Shown here: piece after piece, positions 53,989 through 62,635 of the stretch
Numbering within the stretch: position 1 is the first letter of the stretch
Layout: each line of letters begins with the position of its first letter
Origin: UBA6912 sp963792895
Lineage (GTDB): Bacteria; Actinomycetota; Acidimicrobiia; Spongiisociales; UBA5794
Assembly: GCA_963792895.1 (NCBI GenBank)
Contig: CAWBYA010000002.1
Location: 1-64,000, forward strand
Direction of reading: 5' to 3'
Length of the DNA stretch: 64,000 bases
Notes under the pieces: model-generated
What the model saw: only the letters and a program-made list of their open reading frames with translations
The model's database searches: none
Told to the model about the DNA's origin: nothing
Translations under genes and position numbers: made by a program

Positions 53989-55737
53989 TCACGGGTCGGC
54001 TCTCCCAGGGTCTCGCCCATCCGATGACCCTTCAAACGCCGTGGCCTCGCCGTGGTCGACATCAGGGAGGTCGCCCTCGTGCTCGGGCATTCCCGTTTCG
54101 TTGAGTGACGGGTCGTTCGGTGGTGGATCGCCGGCGATGGCGACGTCGCCCGCCGCACGTCCCCCGTCATGCGGGTTCGAAACGGCGAGCCTGCTGTTGC
54201 TCGCCGCACCGAGGGATTCGCCGAGGGCCACTACGAGAGCCTCGGGCCCATCGAAGCGATCGGTTGGCAGAGCTGTCGTGGCACGGGCGAGCACGGCGTC
54301 GAGCGTGCCCGGCTGCGCGGGTCGTGCGCTGCGCAGAGCTGCAGTCGGCGCGCCGGGTGTGGGCGTCGCGCCGGTGAGGACCAGCGCGGCCAGCGCCCCG
54401 AGCGCATACACGTCGGAGCGGACGGTGGGCGGATGGCCTGCGAGTTGCTCCGGCGATATGTAGGCAAGCGACGGGGTGTTGCTGCCTCGCTCGATACCGA
54501 GCAGCATCGCGGTGATGCCGAAGTCGACGTACGGGTGGCCCTCGTCATCGAGGAGGACGTTCTCCGGCGAGAGGTTGCCATGGACGACGCCGCAGCGATG
54601 GGCGTACGCAAGGGCGTCGCTGATGGTCTCGAGAAGGGCGATGCCATTTCCCGGCGGTGGCCGAGCGGTCCGGATTGCTCGACCGAGGTTGCCGCCGCGC
54701 ATGAAGGGCATCACGAGATATGCGGCATCGTGTTCGCGCCAGGAATCGAAGAGGGGCACGATGTTGGGATGCTCGAGGCCGGCGACCCTCCTGGCTCGCA
54801 GCTCGAAACCCTCTGCGAGGTCGCGTGGGCCTGCAGCCTTCAGGCGAATGACCTTGATCGCCACCTCGCGGCCGCTGCCCGGCTGGATGGCACGCCACAC
54901 GACGCCGTACGCCCCCTTCCCCATCTGCTCGCGCAGCAGGTAGCCATGGAGAGAATCGGCCATGGGTCGTGTGGACGGATGCACGACCTGCGGCGCCTGT
55001 GTCACGATGCCGAGCTCGATCTCCTGGACTTCGGCAGACGGCGCGATTCCCAGCTCCCGGGCAAGGTGCCGGCGGAGCTGTTGGTAGGCGCGCAATGCCT
55101 CGGCCTGTCGACCGCAGCGAGCCAGGGCGATCATGAACTGGCCCCACAACCGCTCGCGCATCGGGTACTCCAATGTGAGGGCCGCAAGCTCTCCCACGAC
55201 GGCTGCATGGTCGCCCAACGCAAGCGAAGCCTCGACGCGGTCCTCGACGGCGCGCCGGCGGAGTTCTTCCAGCCGGATCGCCTCGAGCCGGGCAAACTCC
55301 TCATCGGCGATGTCCTCCAGCGCCGGGCCGCGCCACAGTGCCAGAGCAGCTCCGACCATCTCCCTGGCGCGTTCGGGATCCGTAGCGAGGATGGCTTGGG
55401 CGGCGGCGGCCATTCGCTGGAAGCGGACGGCGTCGATGTCGAGCGGGTCGGCCAAGAGTACGTAGCCCGGTGCCCGAGTCGCAATGACTCCTTCTTCCGA
55501 GGTCTCACGTTTCGGCTGGAGCGCACTGCGGAGCTTCCAGATGTGGAAGCGAAGCGACCTGATGCCGCTCTGCGGCTGGTCATCGCCCCAGACGGCTTCG
55601 AGCAGGCGGTCGCTCGACACGATGCGGCCCGCATTGACGATGAGCACGGCGAGGATGACACGCTGCCGGGCCGACCGAATCTCCACGGGCCCGACGTCTG
55701 TCCGCACTTGTAGTGGGCCGAGGATCTCGAAGTCCAT
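53989..55737 (-). CDS. BTAD-protein kinase fusion with degenerate catalytic Asp (pseudokinase)
   Basis: A 582-residue paralogue of the first third of the 1730-residue protein (MDFEILGPLQVR versus MDFGILGPLQVR). Residues ~1-245 are winged helix plus BTAD, ~265-505 the kinase domain: G-loop GKGAYGVV 273-280, Lys 295 in VAIKVI, DFG at 405-407. At residue 388 the catalytic loop reads HGNLSPEN, so the Asp needed for phosphotransfer is Asn. The C-terminal ~75 residues are a Pro/Asp-rich tail with no NTPase or WD40. This is probably a signalling scaffold or ATP-sensing regulator. Start ATG 55737 is chosen because homology begins there; longer readings overlap the emfourin gene. Confidence 0.88.
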   Translation of the reverse strand: MDFEILGPLQVRTDVGPVEIRSARQRVILAVLIVNAGRIVSSDRLLEAVWGDDQPQSGIRSLRFHIWKLRSALQPKRETSEEGVIATRAPGYVLLADPLDIDAVRFQRMAAAAQAILATDPERAREMVGAALALWRGPALEDIADEEFARLEAIRLEELRRRAVEDRVEASLALGDHAAVVGELAALTLEYPMRERLWGQFMIALARCGRQAEALRAYQQLRRHLARELGIAPSAEVQEIELGIVTQAPQVVHPSTRPMADSLHGYLLREQMGKGAYGVVWRAIQPGSGREVAIKVIRLKAAGPRDLAEGFELRARRVAGLEHPNIVPLFDSWREHDAAYLVMPFMRGGNLGRAIRTARPPPGNGIALLETISDALAYAHRCGVVHGNLSPENVLLDDEGHPYVDFGITAMLLGIERGSNTPSLAYISPEQLAGHPPTVRSDVYALGALAALVLTGATPTPGAPTAALRSARPAQPGTLDAVLARATTALPTDRFDGPEALVVALGESLGAASNSRLAVSNPHDGGRAAGDVAIAGDPPPNDPSLNETGMPEHEGDLPDVDHGEATAFEGSSDGRDPGRADP

Positions 55738-55942
55738 GAGGACTCCCCCCTCCGGCCCATCTTCGGCCGGATCGCAAACGGGGCACCAGACCCAAACGTC
55801 CCGATATCCTCCCGGGTTGGTGTGGTTCTGAGGACGCCGGCCACATGACTGCCGCATGATGCGTATCGTCGGAGCAACGCACGCCGGTGGGTGTCTCGCC
55901 GCCGACGAGCGGCCCAGGCGCCGGCCGAGAGGACAGAACGCA

Positions 55943-56239
55943 GTGCGGATCAGGTTTGAGCGTTCGGGAGGATTCACGGGCATCTCGCGATCGGCCACGA
56001 TCGAATCCAGCGAGCTCGCACAAGAGGACGGCGAGGAGCTCCGACGGCTCGTCGACGAGGCGCAGTTCTTCGAGCTCCCGGCGACGCCGCCGAGCAGCGT
56101 CGCCGACGCCTTCAGGTACACGATCACGATCGAGCGGGAAGACCGCAGTTGGACCGTCACGACATCGGATGCGACTGCCCCAGTCGAGGTGCGCCGCCTG
56201 ATCGAATGGCTGAATCGCGCGGCACGCTCGACCCCATGA
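55943..56239 (+). CDS. Protealysin inhibitor emfourin
   Basis: A 98-residue protein from GTG 55943 (GAGAGG 10 nt upstream). VRIRFERSGGFTGISRSATI, DGEELRRLVDEAQFFELP and FRYTITIEREDRSWTVTTSD match emfourin, the small inhibitor encoded beside protealysin-like M4 proteases. The stop is 24 nt before the protease ATG, so co-expression is expected: the inhibitor would hold the protease inactive inside the cell. An ATG at 55856 would overlap the divergent BTAD promoter region and is less likely. Confidence 0.88.
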   Translation: MRIRFERSGGFTGISRSATIESSELAQEDGEELRRLVDEAQFFELPATPPSSVADAFRYTITIEREDRSWTVTTSDATAPVEVRRLIEWLNRAARSTP

Positions 56240-56263
56240 CTCGCTAGAGGAGGCATGAACGCC

Positions 56264-57397
56264 ATGGCCCACCGACCATCACCGCTCCACTGCATCATCC
56301 CACCCTTCATGCTCGAGTCGATCCAAGCCCACGGCTCACCACCTCAGCGGGAGGCTGCGAGGACGAATCTGGCGGTGGGAGCAGAGATCCGTAGGCGGCG
56401 GGCCGCCGCCCCTGCGGAGGCCCCTCCCGAAGCTCAGGCGGCCGGCAAGGAACGCATCGTCTACTCGGCAAACAACGCAAGCGACCTGCCGGGGACTCCA
56501 GTTCGCTACGAGGGCGATGGTCCGTCAGGTGATGTTGCCGTTGACGAGGCATACGACGGTTCCGGGAGCACGTACGACCTCTTCAAGGATGTGTTCGGTC
56601 GTGACTCCATCGACGGCAACAACATGCGGCTCGACTCGACGGTCCACTATCAGGTCGGCTACGACAACGCCTTCTGGAACGGTGAGCAGATGGTGTACGG
56701 CGACGGCGACGAGGACCAGCCGGCCGAGCAGCGCCTCTTCAACCGTTTCACCGCCTCTCTCGACGTCATCGGCCACGAGCTCACCCACGGCGTCACCCAA
56801 TTCACGGCCGGCCTCGTCTACCTCAACCAGCCTGGGGCGCTCAACGAGCACTTCTCGGACGTGTTCGGGTCGCTCGTCCTGCAGCGCACACTCGGCCAAA
56901 CCGCGGAAGCCGCCTCGTGGGTCATCGGGTCTGGCCTCTTCACCGAGAACGTCAACGGCGTTGGCATCCGGTCGATGAGGGCGCCTGGGACCGCCTACAA
57001 CGATCCGGTGCTCGGCTCGGACCCGCAGCCGGGCCACATGGACGACTACGTGACGACCCTGGAGGACAACGGGGGTGTCCACATCAACTCGGGCATCCCA
57101 AACCGGGCCTTCTATGAAGTGGCCGCCGGTCTTGGCGGCTTTGCGTGGGAGCAGGCCGGGCCCATCTGGTACACCGCCCTGACGGACGGCCGGCTCGGGT
57201 CGCAGGCATCGTTTCAGGAAGCGGCCAACCTGACCTTTGAGGTCGCCGGCGAGCTCTATGGGAGTGGCAGTGCCCAGCAGACGGCCGTCGTCGGCGGCTG
57301 GAATGCGGTGGGAATCGATGCCGCCGCCTCCGTCGGACCGGTGCCCGGCGGATGCTTGCCGCTCGGTTCGGTGCTCGGTCGGTTCCGGCGTGGCTGA
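56264..57397 (+). CDS. M4-family metallopeptidase, protealysin-like
   Basis: A 377-residue zinc protease. The start at ATG 56264 leaves 10 nt after AGGAGG; ATG 56255 lies only 1 nt after it. The N-terminus has CIIPPFML at 10-17, the propeptide motif of protealysin-like enzymes, and lacks a signal peptide. HELTH at 171-175 binds zinc with Glu 195 of ALNEHFSD, and HINSGIPNRAFY carries the transition-state His. It ends with QQTAVVGGWNAVGI. Cytoplasmic storage with an emfourin partner fits this group. Confidence 0.92.
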   Translation: MAHRPSPLHCIIPPFMLESIQAHGSPPQREAARTNLAVGAEIRRRRAAAPAEAPPEAQAAGKERIVYSANNASDLPGTPVRYEGDGPSGDVAVDEAYDGSGSTYDLFKDVFGRDSIDGNNMRLDSTVHYQVGYDNAFWNGEQMVYGDGDEDQPAEQRLFNRFTASLDVIGHELTHGVTQFTAGLVYLNQPGALNEHFSDVFGSLVLQRTLGQTAEAASWVIGSGLFTENVNGVGIRSMRAPGTAYNDPVLGSDPQPGHMDDYVTTLEDNGGVHINSGIPNRAFYEVAAGLGGFAWEQAGPIWYTALTDGRLGSQASFQEAANLTFEVAGELYGSGSAQQTAVVGGWNAVGIDAAASVGPVPGGCLPLGSVLGRFRRG

Positions 57398-57501
57398 CGA
57401 CGACAGCAGCACCGTCCATACACGCTGATGCCGCTCGCCGTACGTCCGCCTGAGGCTCTCAGTGCGTATGCTCGGATTCAATCCGCGGCGAGGAACGCAC
57501 C

Positions 57502-58503
57502 ATGACTCGATTCGGGATCTACCTCCAGGACGCCCACAGCATCGCCGAGTCGATCGAACATGCCCGCTACGCCGAGGCGAGCGGCTTCGATTCCGTGTGG
57601 CAGGCAGACTCCCGACTGGCCAGGGAGGCGACCGTGGCGATGGCAGCGCTGGCGGCCGCCACCGAGCACATCACCATCGGCAGCGGCGTCATAGATTGCT
57701 GGTCCCGCAACCCGGCTCGTCTCGCCACGTCGTTTGCGACGCTCGATGACTTGGCTCCCGGTCGGATCATCCTCGGTGTAGGGGCCTGGTGGGATCCGCT
57801 CGCTCGTAAGGTCGGCATCGACCGCGCCAAACCGTTGACGGTGATGCGTGAGGTCGTGTCGGTCGTACGCGATCTGCTCGCCGCCAAGACGGTCACCTTC
57901 CACGGCGAGTTCGTCGATTTCGACGGTGTCGAGCTCGACTACATCCACCAGCAGCGCACACCGAAGGACGTGCCCATCTACATCGGGGCTACGGGGCCGA
58001 AGATGCTCGAGTTGACGGGTGAGATCGCAGACGGCGTCGTTCTCAACTACCTGGTCTCCCCCCAGTACAACAACGCAGCGATGGAGCGGCTTGCCGCCGG
58101 CGCGGCTCGTGGCGGGCGGTCGATCGACGACCTCGATAGGCCCCAGCTCGTGGTCTGCTCGGTCGATCACGACAGGGATGCGGCTCTCGACGCCGCCCGA
58201 ATGCTGGTCACGCAGTACCTCGGGCAGCAGCCCCACATCATGAAGGCGTCCGGCGTGCCGCAGGAGCTCCTCGACGACATCGCCCGCCACCTCACCTGGC
58301 CGGCAACCCACGAGCAGCTCATCGAAGCGGCGCAGCACGTGCCGGACGAGGTCGTCCAGCTCATCACCGCAGCCGGCACGCCGGATGAGTGTCGGGCCAA
58401 GGTCGCCGAGTACGTCGACGCCGGGTGCACGAGCCCGATTCTCTATCCGCTCGGCGCCGACGTTGAGCTGATGATCGACACGTTCGCCGATGGGATCCGG
58501 TGA
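57502..58503 (+). CDS. LLM class F420-dependent oxidoreductase
   Basis: A 333-residue intact TIM-barrel protein. FGIYLQDAHSIAESIEHARY, SGFDSVWQADSR, ITIGSGVIDCWSRNP, RIILGVGAWWDPLARKVGI, and VPIYIGATGPKMLELTG are the family signatures (compare methylene-H4MPT reductase and F420-dependent glucose-6-phosphate dehydrogenase groups). Intact and complete, unlike the related gene at 321. A strong hairpin follows at 58633. Confidence 0.9.
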   Translation: MTRFGIYLQDAHSIAESIEHARYAEASGFDSVWQADSRLAREATVAMAALAAATEHITIGSGVIDCWSRNPARLATSFATLDDLAPGRIILGVGAWWDPLARKVGIDRAKPLTVMREVVSVVRDLLAAKTVTFHGEFVDFDGVELDYIHQQRTPKDVPIYIGATGPKMLELTGEIADGVVLNYLVSPQYNNAAMERLAAGAARGGRSIDDLDRPQLVVCSVDHDRDAALDAARMLVTQYLGQQPHIMKASGVPQELLDDIARHLTWPATHEQLIEAAQHVPDEVVQLITAAGTPDECRAKVAEYVDAGCTSPILYPLGADVELMIDTFADGIR

Positions 58504-58632
58504 GCCTGACGCCCTGCGTCCTTCCCTGACCGCTCCGCCTCGGACACCGGGACCGCTGCCGGCGAACTCTCGGCCATTGTGTACCGTTTCGGTACGGCCG
58601 AGCCTTAAGGCTGGACATTCCCCAGACGCGAT

Positions 58633-58661
58633 CCGGGCCCCTGCAAGGAGCAGGGGCCCGG
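58633..58661. terminator. Bidirectional hairpin terminator
   Basis: CCGGGCCCCTGC and GCAGGGGCCCGG form a perfect 12-bp stem with loop AAGGA between two convergent genes (LLM and the membrane protein). Confidence 0.75.
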
Positions 58662-58688
58662 AAACTCGAATCGGTGTGTTGGTTGTGA

Positions 58689-59435
58689 TCAGTTGGTGGG
58701 GACGATCTCCTTGCGGGCGTCCAGCATCATCTCGGGGATGGTGTCCGGGACGACCTCGTCCTTGCTCCGGGTCGCCCACACGAGGCCGGCGCCCGAGAAC
58801 AGGAAGGTCAAGCCGAGTCCTGCGAGCAGGCCGGCCAGCGCCAGACCCATCTGCAGGGTGGAGTGCGTCACGGTGCCGACGCCGAGCTCGGCGATGAGGC
58901 CGTGAGCGGTGCCGGACCATGCCTGGCCGCGAGCCGCACCCTCCAGCGGGTTCAGCCTGTCGAAGTCCGTCCAGTAGCCACCGAGGCCTGCTGCGACCCG
59001 CTCAGGGCTGCCGACCTCGTTGACGACGACTTCGTACTCGCCTGCGGGAATGACGTCATCGCCGAATGGGGTGTCTTCGGTCAAGACCACGGTTTGGGTG
59101 CCGTGCAGCACGTGGAAGCCGATCGTCGCCATCTGGTACATGTACTCGGAAGCCGTGTTGACCAGCGGATCGTTCGGGTCGAGGTCTGCCATGTTGACCG
59201 GGTAGCCCCAGTCATCGGTGAGCAGGGTCATGATCGCCTCGGCACCTTCTGTGGTGCCACGGTCGATCAACTGGCCGTCTTCGTTGTAGCTGAGAGTGAC
59301 GTTCTGGGCCTCGCTGAAGGACTGCAGCGAGCCGTAGCCATCCTGCACCCTCGTGTACGCGACGCCACCGGCGACCACGAATCCAAGTCCGATAATCGCC
59401 AGGACAACTCCGAGTGCTCGGAGGCGCTTTGCCAT
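58689..59435 (-). CDS. Two-segment membrane protein with extracytoplasmic domain
   Basis: A 248-residue protein from ATG 59435. RALGVVLAIIGLGFVVAGGV at residues 6-25 and MGLALAGLLAGLGLTFLFSG near 198-217 are the only two membrane helices, with a ~170-residue external domain between (VQDGYGSLQSFSEAQNVTLS, HGTQTVVLTEDTPFGDD, DVIPAGEYEVVV). The C-terminal tail is cytoplasmic. I do not recognise the family. It is divergent from arsR and shares its palindromic operator region. Confidence 0.75.
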   Translation of the reverse strand: MAKRLRALGVVLAIIGLGFVVAGGVAYTRVQDGYGSLQSFSEAQNVTLSYNEDGQLIDRGTTEGAEAIMTLLTDDWGYPVNMADLDPNDPLVNTASEYMYQMATIGFHVLHGTQTVVLTEDTPFGDDVIPAGEYEVVVNEVGSPERVAAGLGGYWTDFDRLNPLEGAARGQAWSGTAHGLIAELGVGTVTHSTLQMGLALAGLLAGLGLTFLFSGAGLVWATRSKDEVVPDTIPEMMLDARKEIVPTN

Positions 59436-59470
59436 CAGATGCTCCTTACCTATCTGGGTGGACTTCTGTG

Positions 59471-59805
59471 TTTGTGAACGGATTCACAATCTGTAAAGGA
59501 TGTTCTCGCCAATCGTCGATCGGCGATAGAGTCCAATGGTCCCTTCGCATCGAGTCCGTTTGGCCTTAAGTCGGGCTGCCTGCTGCCGTGCAGTCACGTA
59601 TGCCGTCCCGCCTGGCCCCTCCTGACCCATCGATCATCCCCCTGCCAGGGCGCTTGTTGACTGGCGAAACGTGGCTTCGGTGATCCTCTCGTGGGCGATC
59701 GTGCCCTTCTCGAGAGGCCGTTCACCGGTCGGAAGGGCCAAACGTCCCTACCGTCGATCGACGATTGGCGAGATCATCGTCACAGTTTGTGAACTCGTTC
59801 ACAAA
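59471..59805. promoter_or_regulatory. Divergent control region with two ArsR-type operators and inverted promoter copies
   Basis: Operator 1 (59471-59489) TTTGTGAAC GGA TTCACAA is near the membrane-protein start and operator 2 (59786-59805) TTTGTGAACTCGTTCACAAA, a perfect 20-bp palindrome, is near the arsR start. Just inside each lies TCTCGCCAATCGTCGATC (59504-59521) or its inverse (59756-59773), identical over 18 bp and similar beyond. So each end of this 390-bp gap (59436-59825) is an inverted copy of a ~60-bp promoter-operator unit pointing outward. Confidence 0.65.
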
Positions 59806-59825
59806 GAACCTGGAGAAGGCGTGTC

Positions 59826-60179
59826 ATGACGGCTGGACGGCCACCAGAGTGCTGTGAGGAGGGGCTTCCCCATCCGTCGCCGCTGAGCGACGAGCAGATT
59901 GCTCGGATCGCCAAGGGACTCGCGCATCCGGCGCGTATCCGCATTCTCGAGCAATTCGAGGAGTGCACGCCACACATCGTCCAGGACATCGTCGACGAGT
60001 GCGATCTCGCCCAATCGACGATCTCCGAACACCTTCGTATCCTTCGCGAAGCCGAGTTGTTGTTCGCTCGCAAGGACGGTCCGCGCACCTGGTACTGCAT
60101 GCGCCGGTCGGTGTTGCGTCGCTTTGCCGCAGCCGTCGAGGGTCTCACGAGCGAGGCGACCGCAACACCCCTACGGTGA
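59826..60179 (+). CDS. ArsR-family winged-helix regulator
   Basis: A 117-residue repressor. LSDEQIARIAKGLAHPARIR, DIVDECDLAQSTISEHLRIL (recognition helix) and AELLFARKDGPRTWYCMRR (wing) define the ArsR fold. N-terminal PPECCEEG holds adjacent Cys that could bind metal or react with sulfur species; further Cys lie at CTPHIVQDIVDEC. The palindromes upstream are its likely operators. The DoxX-type gene follows 80 bp later. Confidence 0.88.
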   Translation: MTAGRPPECCEEGLPHPSPLSDEQIARIAKGLAHPARIRILEQFEECTPHIVQDIVDECDLAQSTISEHLRILREAELLFARKDGPRTWYCMRRSVLRRFAAAVEGLTSEATATPLR

Positions 60180-60259
60180 CCGACGCACCGCGTTGGCCCG
60201 GCAACCTGCCGCCTCGGTGAGTAGCGTCAGCCGAACACGAGCCCTGCAGGGAGGTCGAC

Positions 60260-60832
60260 ATGGCACAGACCGTGGGAGGTCGTCTCGATGCGCTGGCCGG
60301 AGGCGACGTCAAGGGAATGTGGGCCTGGACGCTGCTTCGTCTCCTGCTTGGATGGTCGTTTCTCTGGGCCTTCCTCGACAAGTTCTTCGGACTGGGGTTC
60401 GCTACCTGCCGTCTGGAGGGAGGCGCCATCGACTTTGGCTGCGACGCAGCGATGATGAACGGCGGCTCGCCGACGTACGGGTTCCTGAACTTCGGCACGC
60501 AAGCGAGCCACACGGGTGGGCTCTTCGAATGGATGGCCCCTTCGGCGCCCGATGCGATCAACTTCGCCGACGTTCTCTTCATGGCAGCGCTTCTCATCGG
60601 GGGCGTCGCACTCATGGTCGGCATCGGTGTCCGCATCGCCGCCATCGGTGGGGCGATCCTGATGGCATTCATGTTCTTGGCCGGCGACGTGTGGCCGCCG
60701 AACAACCCGGTGAACAGCAGCCACGTGATCGAGATGGCGGCCTTTCTCGGCATCGCCACCGTCGGCGGAGGGAAGCTCGCCCTTCAGGGATGGTTCACCG
60801 AGCGGTTTCCCGCGTTGGGTTGGGTGAAATAG
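60260..60832 (+). CDS. DoxX/DoxD-family membrane protein (thiosulfate:quinone oxidoreductase subunit-like)
   Basis: A 190-residue integral membrane protein with four helices: WTLLRLLLGWSFLWAFLDKF, FADVLFMAALLIGGVALMVG, VRIAAIGGAILMAFMFLAG, and VIEMAAFLGIATVGGGKLAL. The first helix pattern (LLRLxLGxxFLxAFxDK) and a large external loop with two Cys (FATCRLEGG, FGCDAAM) fit DoxD-like proteins. ArsR control suggests a role in sulfur or redox stress. Confidence 0.85.
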   Translation: MAQTVGGRLDALAGGDVKGMWAWTLLRLLLGWSFLWAFLDKFFGLGFATCRLEGGAIDFGCDAAMMNGGSPTYGFLNFGTQASHTGGLFEWMAPSAPDAINFADVLFMAALLIGGVALMVGIGVRIAAIGGAILMAFMFLAGDVWPPNNPVNSSHVIEMAAFLGIATVGGGKLALQGWFTERFPALGWVK

Positions 60833-60899
60833 TCCTTCTCGTCTCCACGCATCTCCGCAGTCTCCGGGCGAGTACCCGGCGGCTGCTACAACTCAGCCC

Positions 60900-61706
60900 A
60901 TGAACGAGGCGCAATCCGGCAGAGTGCTGATCGTCACCGGTGCGACCGGCATCGCCGCCGCCGGTGCAAGGAAACACGCCGCCGCAGGGGGGCGAGTATT
61001 CGTCGTGAGCCGCACCGCGGAACATTGCCATGCCCTCGAAGCCGAGATCACCTCGAACGGCGGCGCCTGCGCATCTGCGGCCGCAGACCTTCGCGATGAG
61101 GCGGCCACGGTGCGTGCGTTCGACCGTGCGGCATCGCAGTGGGGGCGGATTGACGGGCTGTTCGCAGTGGCCGGTGGCAGCGGCAGGAGGTTTGGCGACG
61201 GGCCGCTCCACGAGACATCGCTCGACGGCTGGGCGGCAACGGTCACTCTCAACCTCCACCCCCCGTTCCTGGCCGCACGGGAGGCGCTGAGCGTCATGGT
61301 CGACCAGTCGCCCGACGCCACGGGCAGCCGCGGCGCGATCGTCATCGTGTCGAGCGTGCTCGCCGGCCACCCTTCGCCTCGCCTGTTTGCAACCCATGCG
61401 TACGCCGCTGCAAAGGCGGCCGAGAACGGTCTGGTCGTTGCAGCCGCCGCTCACTACGCACCACACGGCATCCGGATCAACGCCGTGGCGCCGGGTCTCA
61501 CCGACACCCCGATGGCGGCTCGCGCCGCAGGCGATGCCGCGATCATGGCGTATGCAGCTACCAAACAACCGCTCGTTGGCGGGTTCGTGTCCCCCGGGGC
61601 GGTGGCCGTGGCGGGGCTTTTCCTCCTCTCGCCGGATGCCGCGGCGATCACGGGTCAGATCCTCGCCGTCGACGGCGGCTGGAGCGTCTCCGAGGGCATC
61701 GTCTGA
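60900..61706 (+). CDS. SDR-family oxidoreductase (classical short-chain dehydrogenase)
   Basis: A 268-residue protein. VLIVTGATGIAAAGARKHAA is the NAD(P) loop, FAVAGGSGRRFG takes the place of the NNAG motif, VIVSSVLAG holds the catalytic Ser, HAYAAAKAAENGL the YxxxK pair, and GLTDTPMA and VDGGWSVSEG the C-terminal signature. The weak glycine spacing in the loop (TGATGIAAAG) is still compatible with binding. Substrate unknown. Confidence 0.9.
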   Translation: MNEAQSGRVLIVTGATGIAAAGARKHAAAGGRVFVVSRTAEHCHALEAEITSNGGACASAAADLRDEAATVRAFDRAASQWGRIDGLFAVAGGSGRRFGDGPLHETSLDGWAATVTLNLHPPFLAAREALSVMVDQSPDATGSRGAIVIVSSVLAGHPSPRLFATHAYAAAKAAENGLVVAAAAHYAPHGIRINAVAPGLTDTPMAARAAGDAAIMAYAATKQPLVGGFVSPGAVAVAGLFLLSPDAAAITGQILAVDGGWSVSEGIV

Positions 61707-61720
61707 TCCTCGGTTGCCGA

Positions 61721-62635
61721 TCAGGTGGGGGCATCATGCGCCGCGAGCGCTGCGCCGACTGCCCCTGCCGCTGAGCCGAGCTCAGCGGGAACGATGCGAA
61801 TCGCCTCCGCGGGGAGCAACGTGGCTCGACGTCGGGTCGCAGCCCGAATGGGTTCGAGGAACAAGTCACCCGCCGCTCCAATGCCGCCGCCCACCACGAT
61901 GCGCTCAGGGCCAACGACGGTGAACACGTTTGCGAGGGCGATGCCGAGATAGCCGGCCGCTGTGTCGACGGCGGCGATGCAACGCTCCTCTCCGGCCCGC
62001 ACCCCGTCGAACACGGCCGCGACATCGCGCTTGCCCGCCATGGCGGCCAACACGTCTGAGCGAGCCATCGCTTCGGCGCAACCTGGGTTGCCGCACCCGC
62101 ACGGCGGGCCGTCTGGGGCAACCGTCTGGTGGGCGATCTCCCCGGCGATCCCAGTGGCGCCGGTGTGGAGGTTGCCGTCGATCATGATGCCGCCCCCGAT
62201 GCCGGTGCCGAGGGTGAGGCAGGCGACGAGCGGGCTTCCCCGGCCGGCTCCGACCCTGCCCTCGGCGAGCGTGAAGGCTCTGGCGTCGTTGATGAGCGTG
62301 ACCGGGCGATCGAGGGCCGTCTCCAACTCGGCACGCAGCGGCACCCCTCTCCATTGCCCGGGGAGGTTGGTGAAGAGCGTGACCACCCCCGTCGCCGCAT
62401 CGAACAGCCCGGGGGTGCCGAGACCCCATCGCCCGCCGGCCTCATGACGATCGGCGACGCTGCGGACCTCGGTCACCAGCCGGGCGATCACGGCGGTGTG
62501 CCCCTCGTGGCCGCGGCTGGGGAAGCTCCCCGAGGCGACGATGTGCAGAGCCGTGGGGTCGGCGTCGAGCTCCAGCACGACCCACTTGATGTTCGTGGCC
62601 CCGAGGTCGACGCCGAGGACGCGTGACGCGGTCAC
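61721..62635 (-). CDS. ROK-family sugar kinase
   Basis: A 304-residue protein from GTG 62635, overlapping the GntR stop by 4 bp. GVDLGATNIKWVVLE is phosphate motif 1, LINDARAFTLAEGRVGAG holds the catalytic Asp, TLGTGIGGGIMIDG is the next loop, CGCGNPGCAEA is the ROK zinc motif, and GPERIVVGGGIG follows. Because it is co-transcribed with a GntR/UTRA regulator and divergent to a SIS isomerase, an amino-sugar such as N-acetyl-glucosamine or -mannosamine is a likely substrate. Confidence 0.88.
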   Translation of the reverse strand: MTASRVLGVDLGATNIKWVVLELDADPTALHIVASGSFPSRGHEGHTAVIARLVTEVRSVADRHEAGGRWGLGTPGLFDAATGVVTLFTNLPGQWRGVPLRAELETALDRPVTLINDARAFTLAEGRVGAGRGSPLVACLTLGTGIGGGIMIDGNLHTGATGIAGEIAHQTVAPDGPPCGCGNPGCAEAMARSDVLAAMAGKRDVAAVFDGVRAGEERCIAAVDTAAGYLGIALANVFTVVGPERIVVGGGIGAAGDLFLEPIRAATRRRATLLPAEAIRIVPAELGSAAGAVGAALAAHDAPT

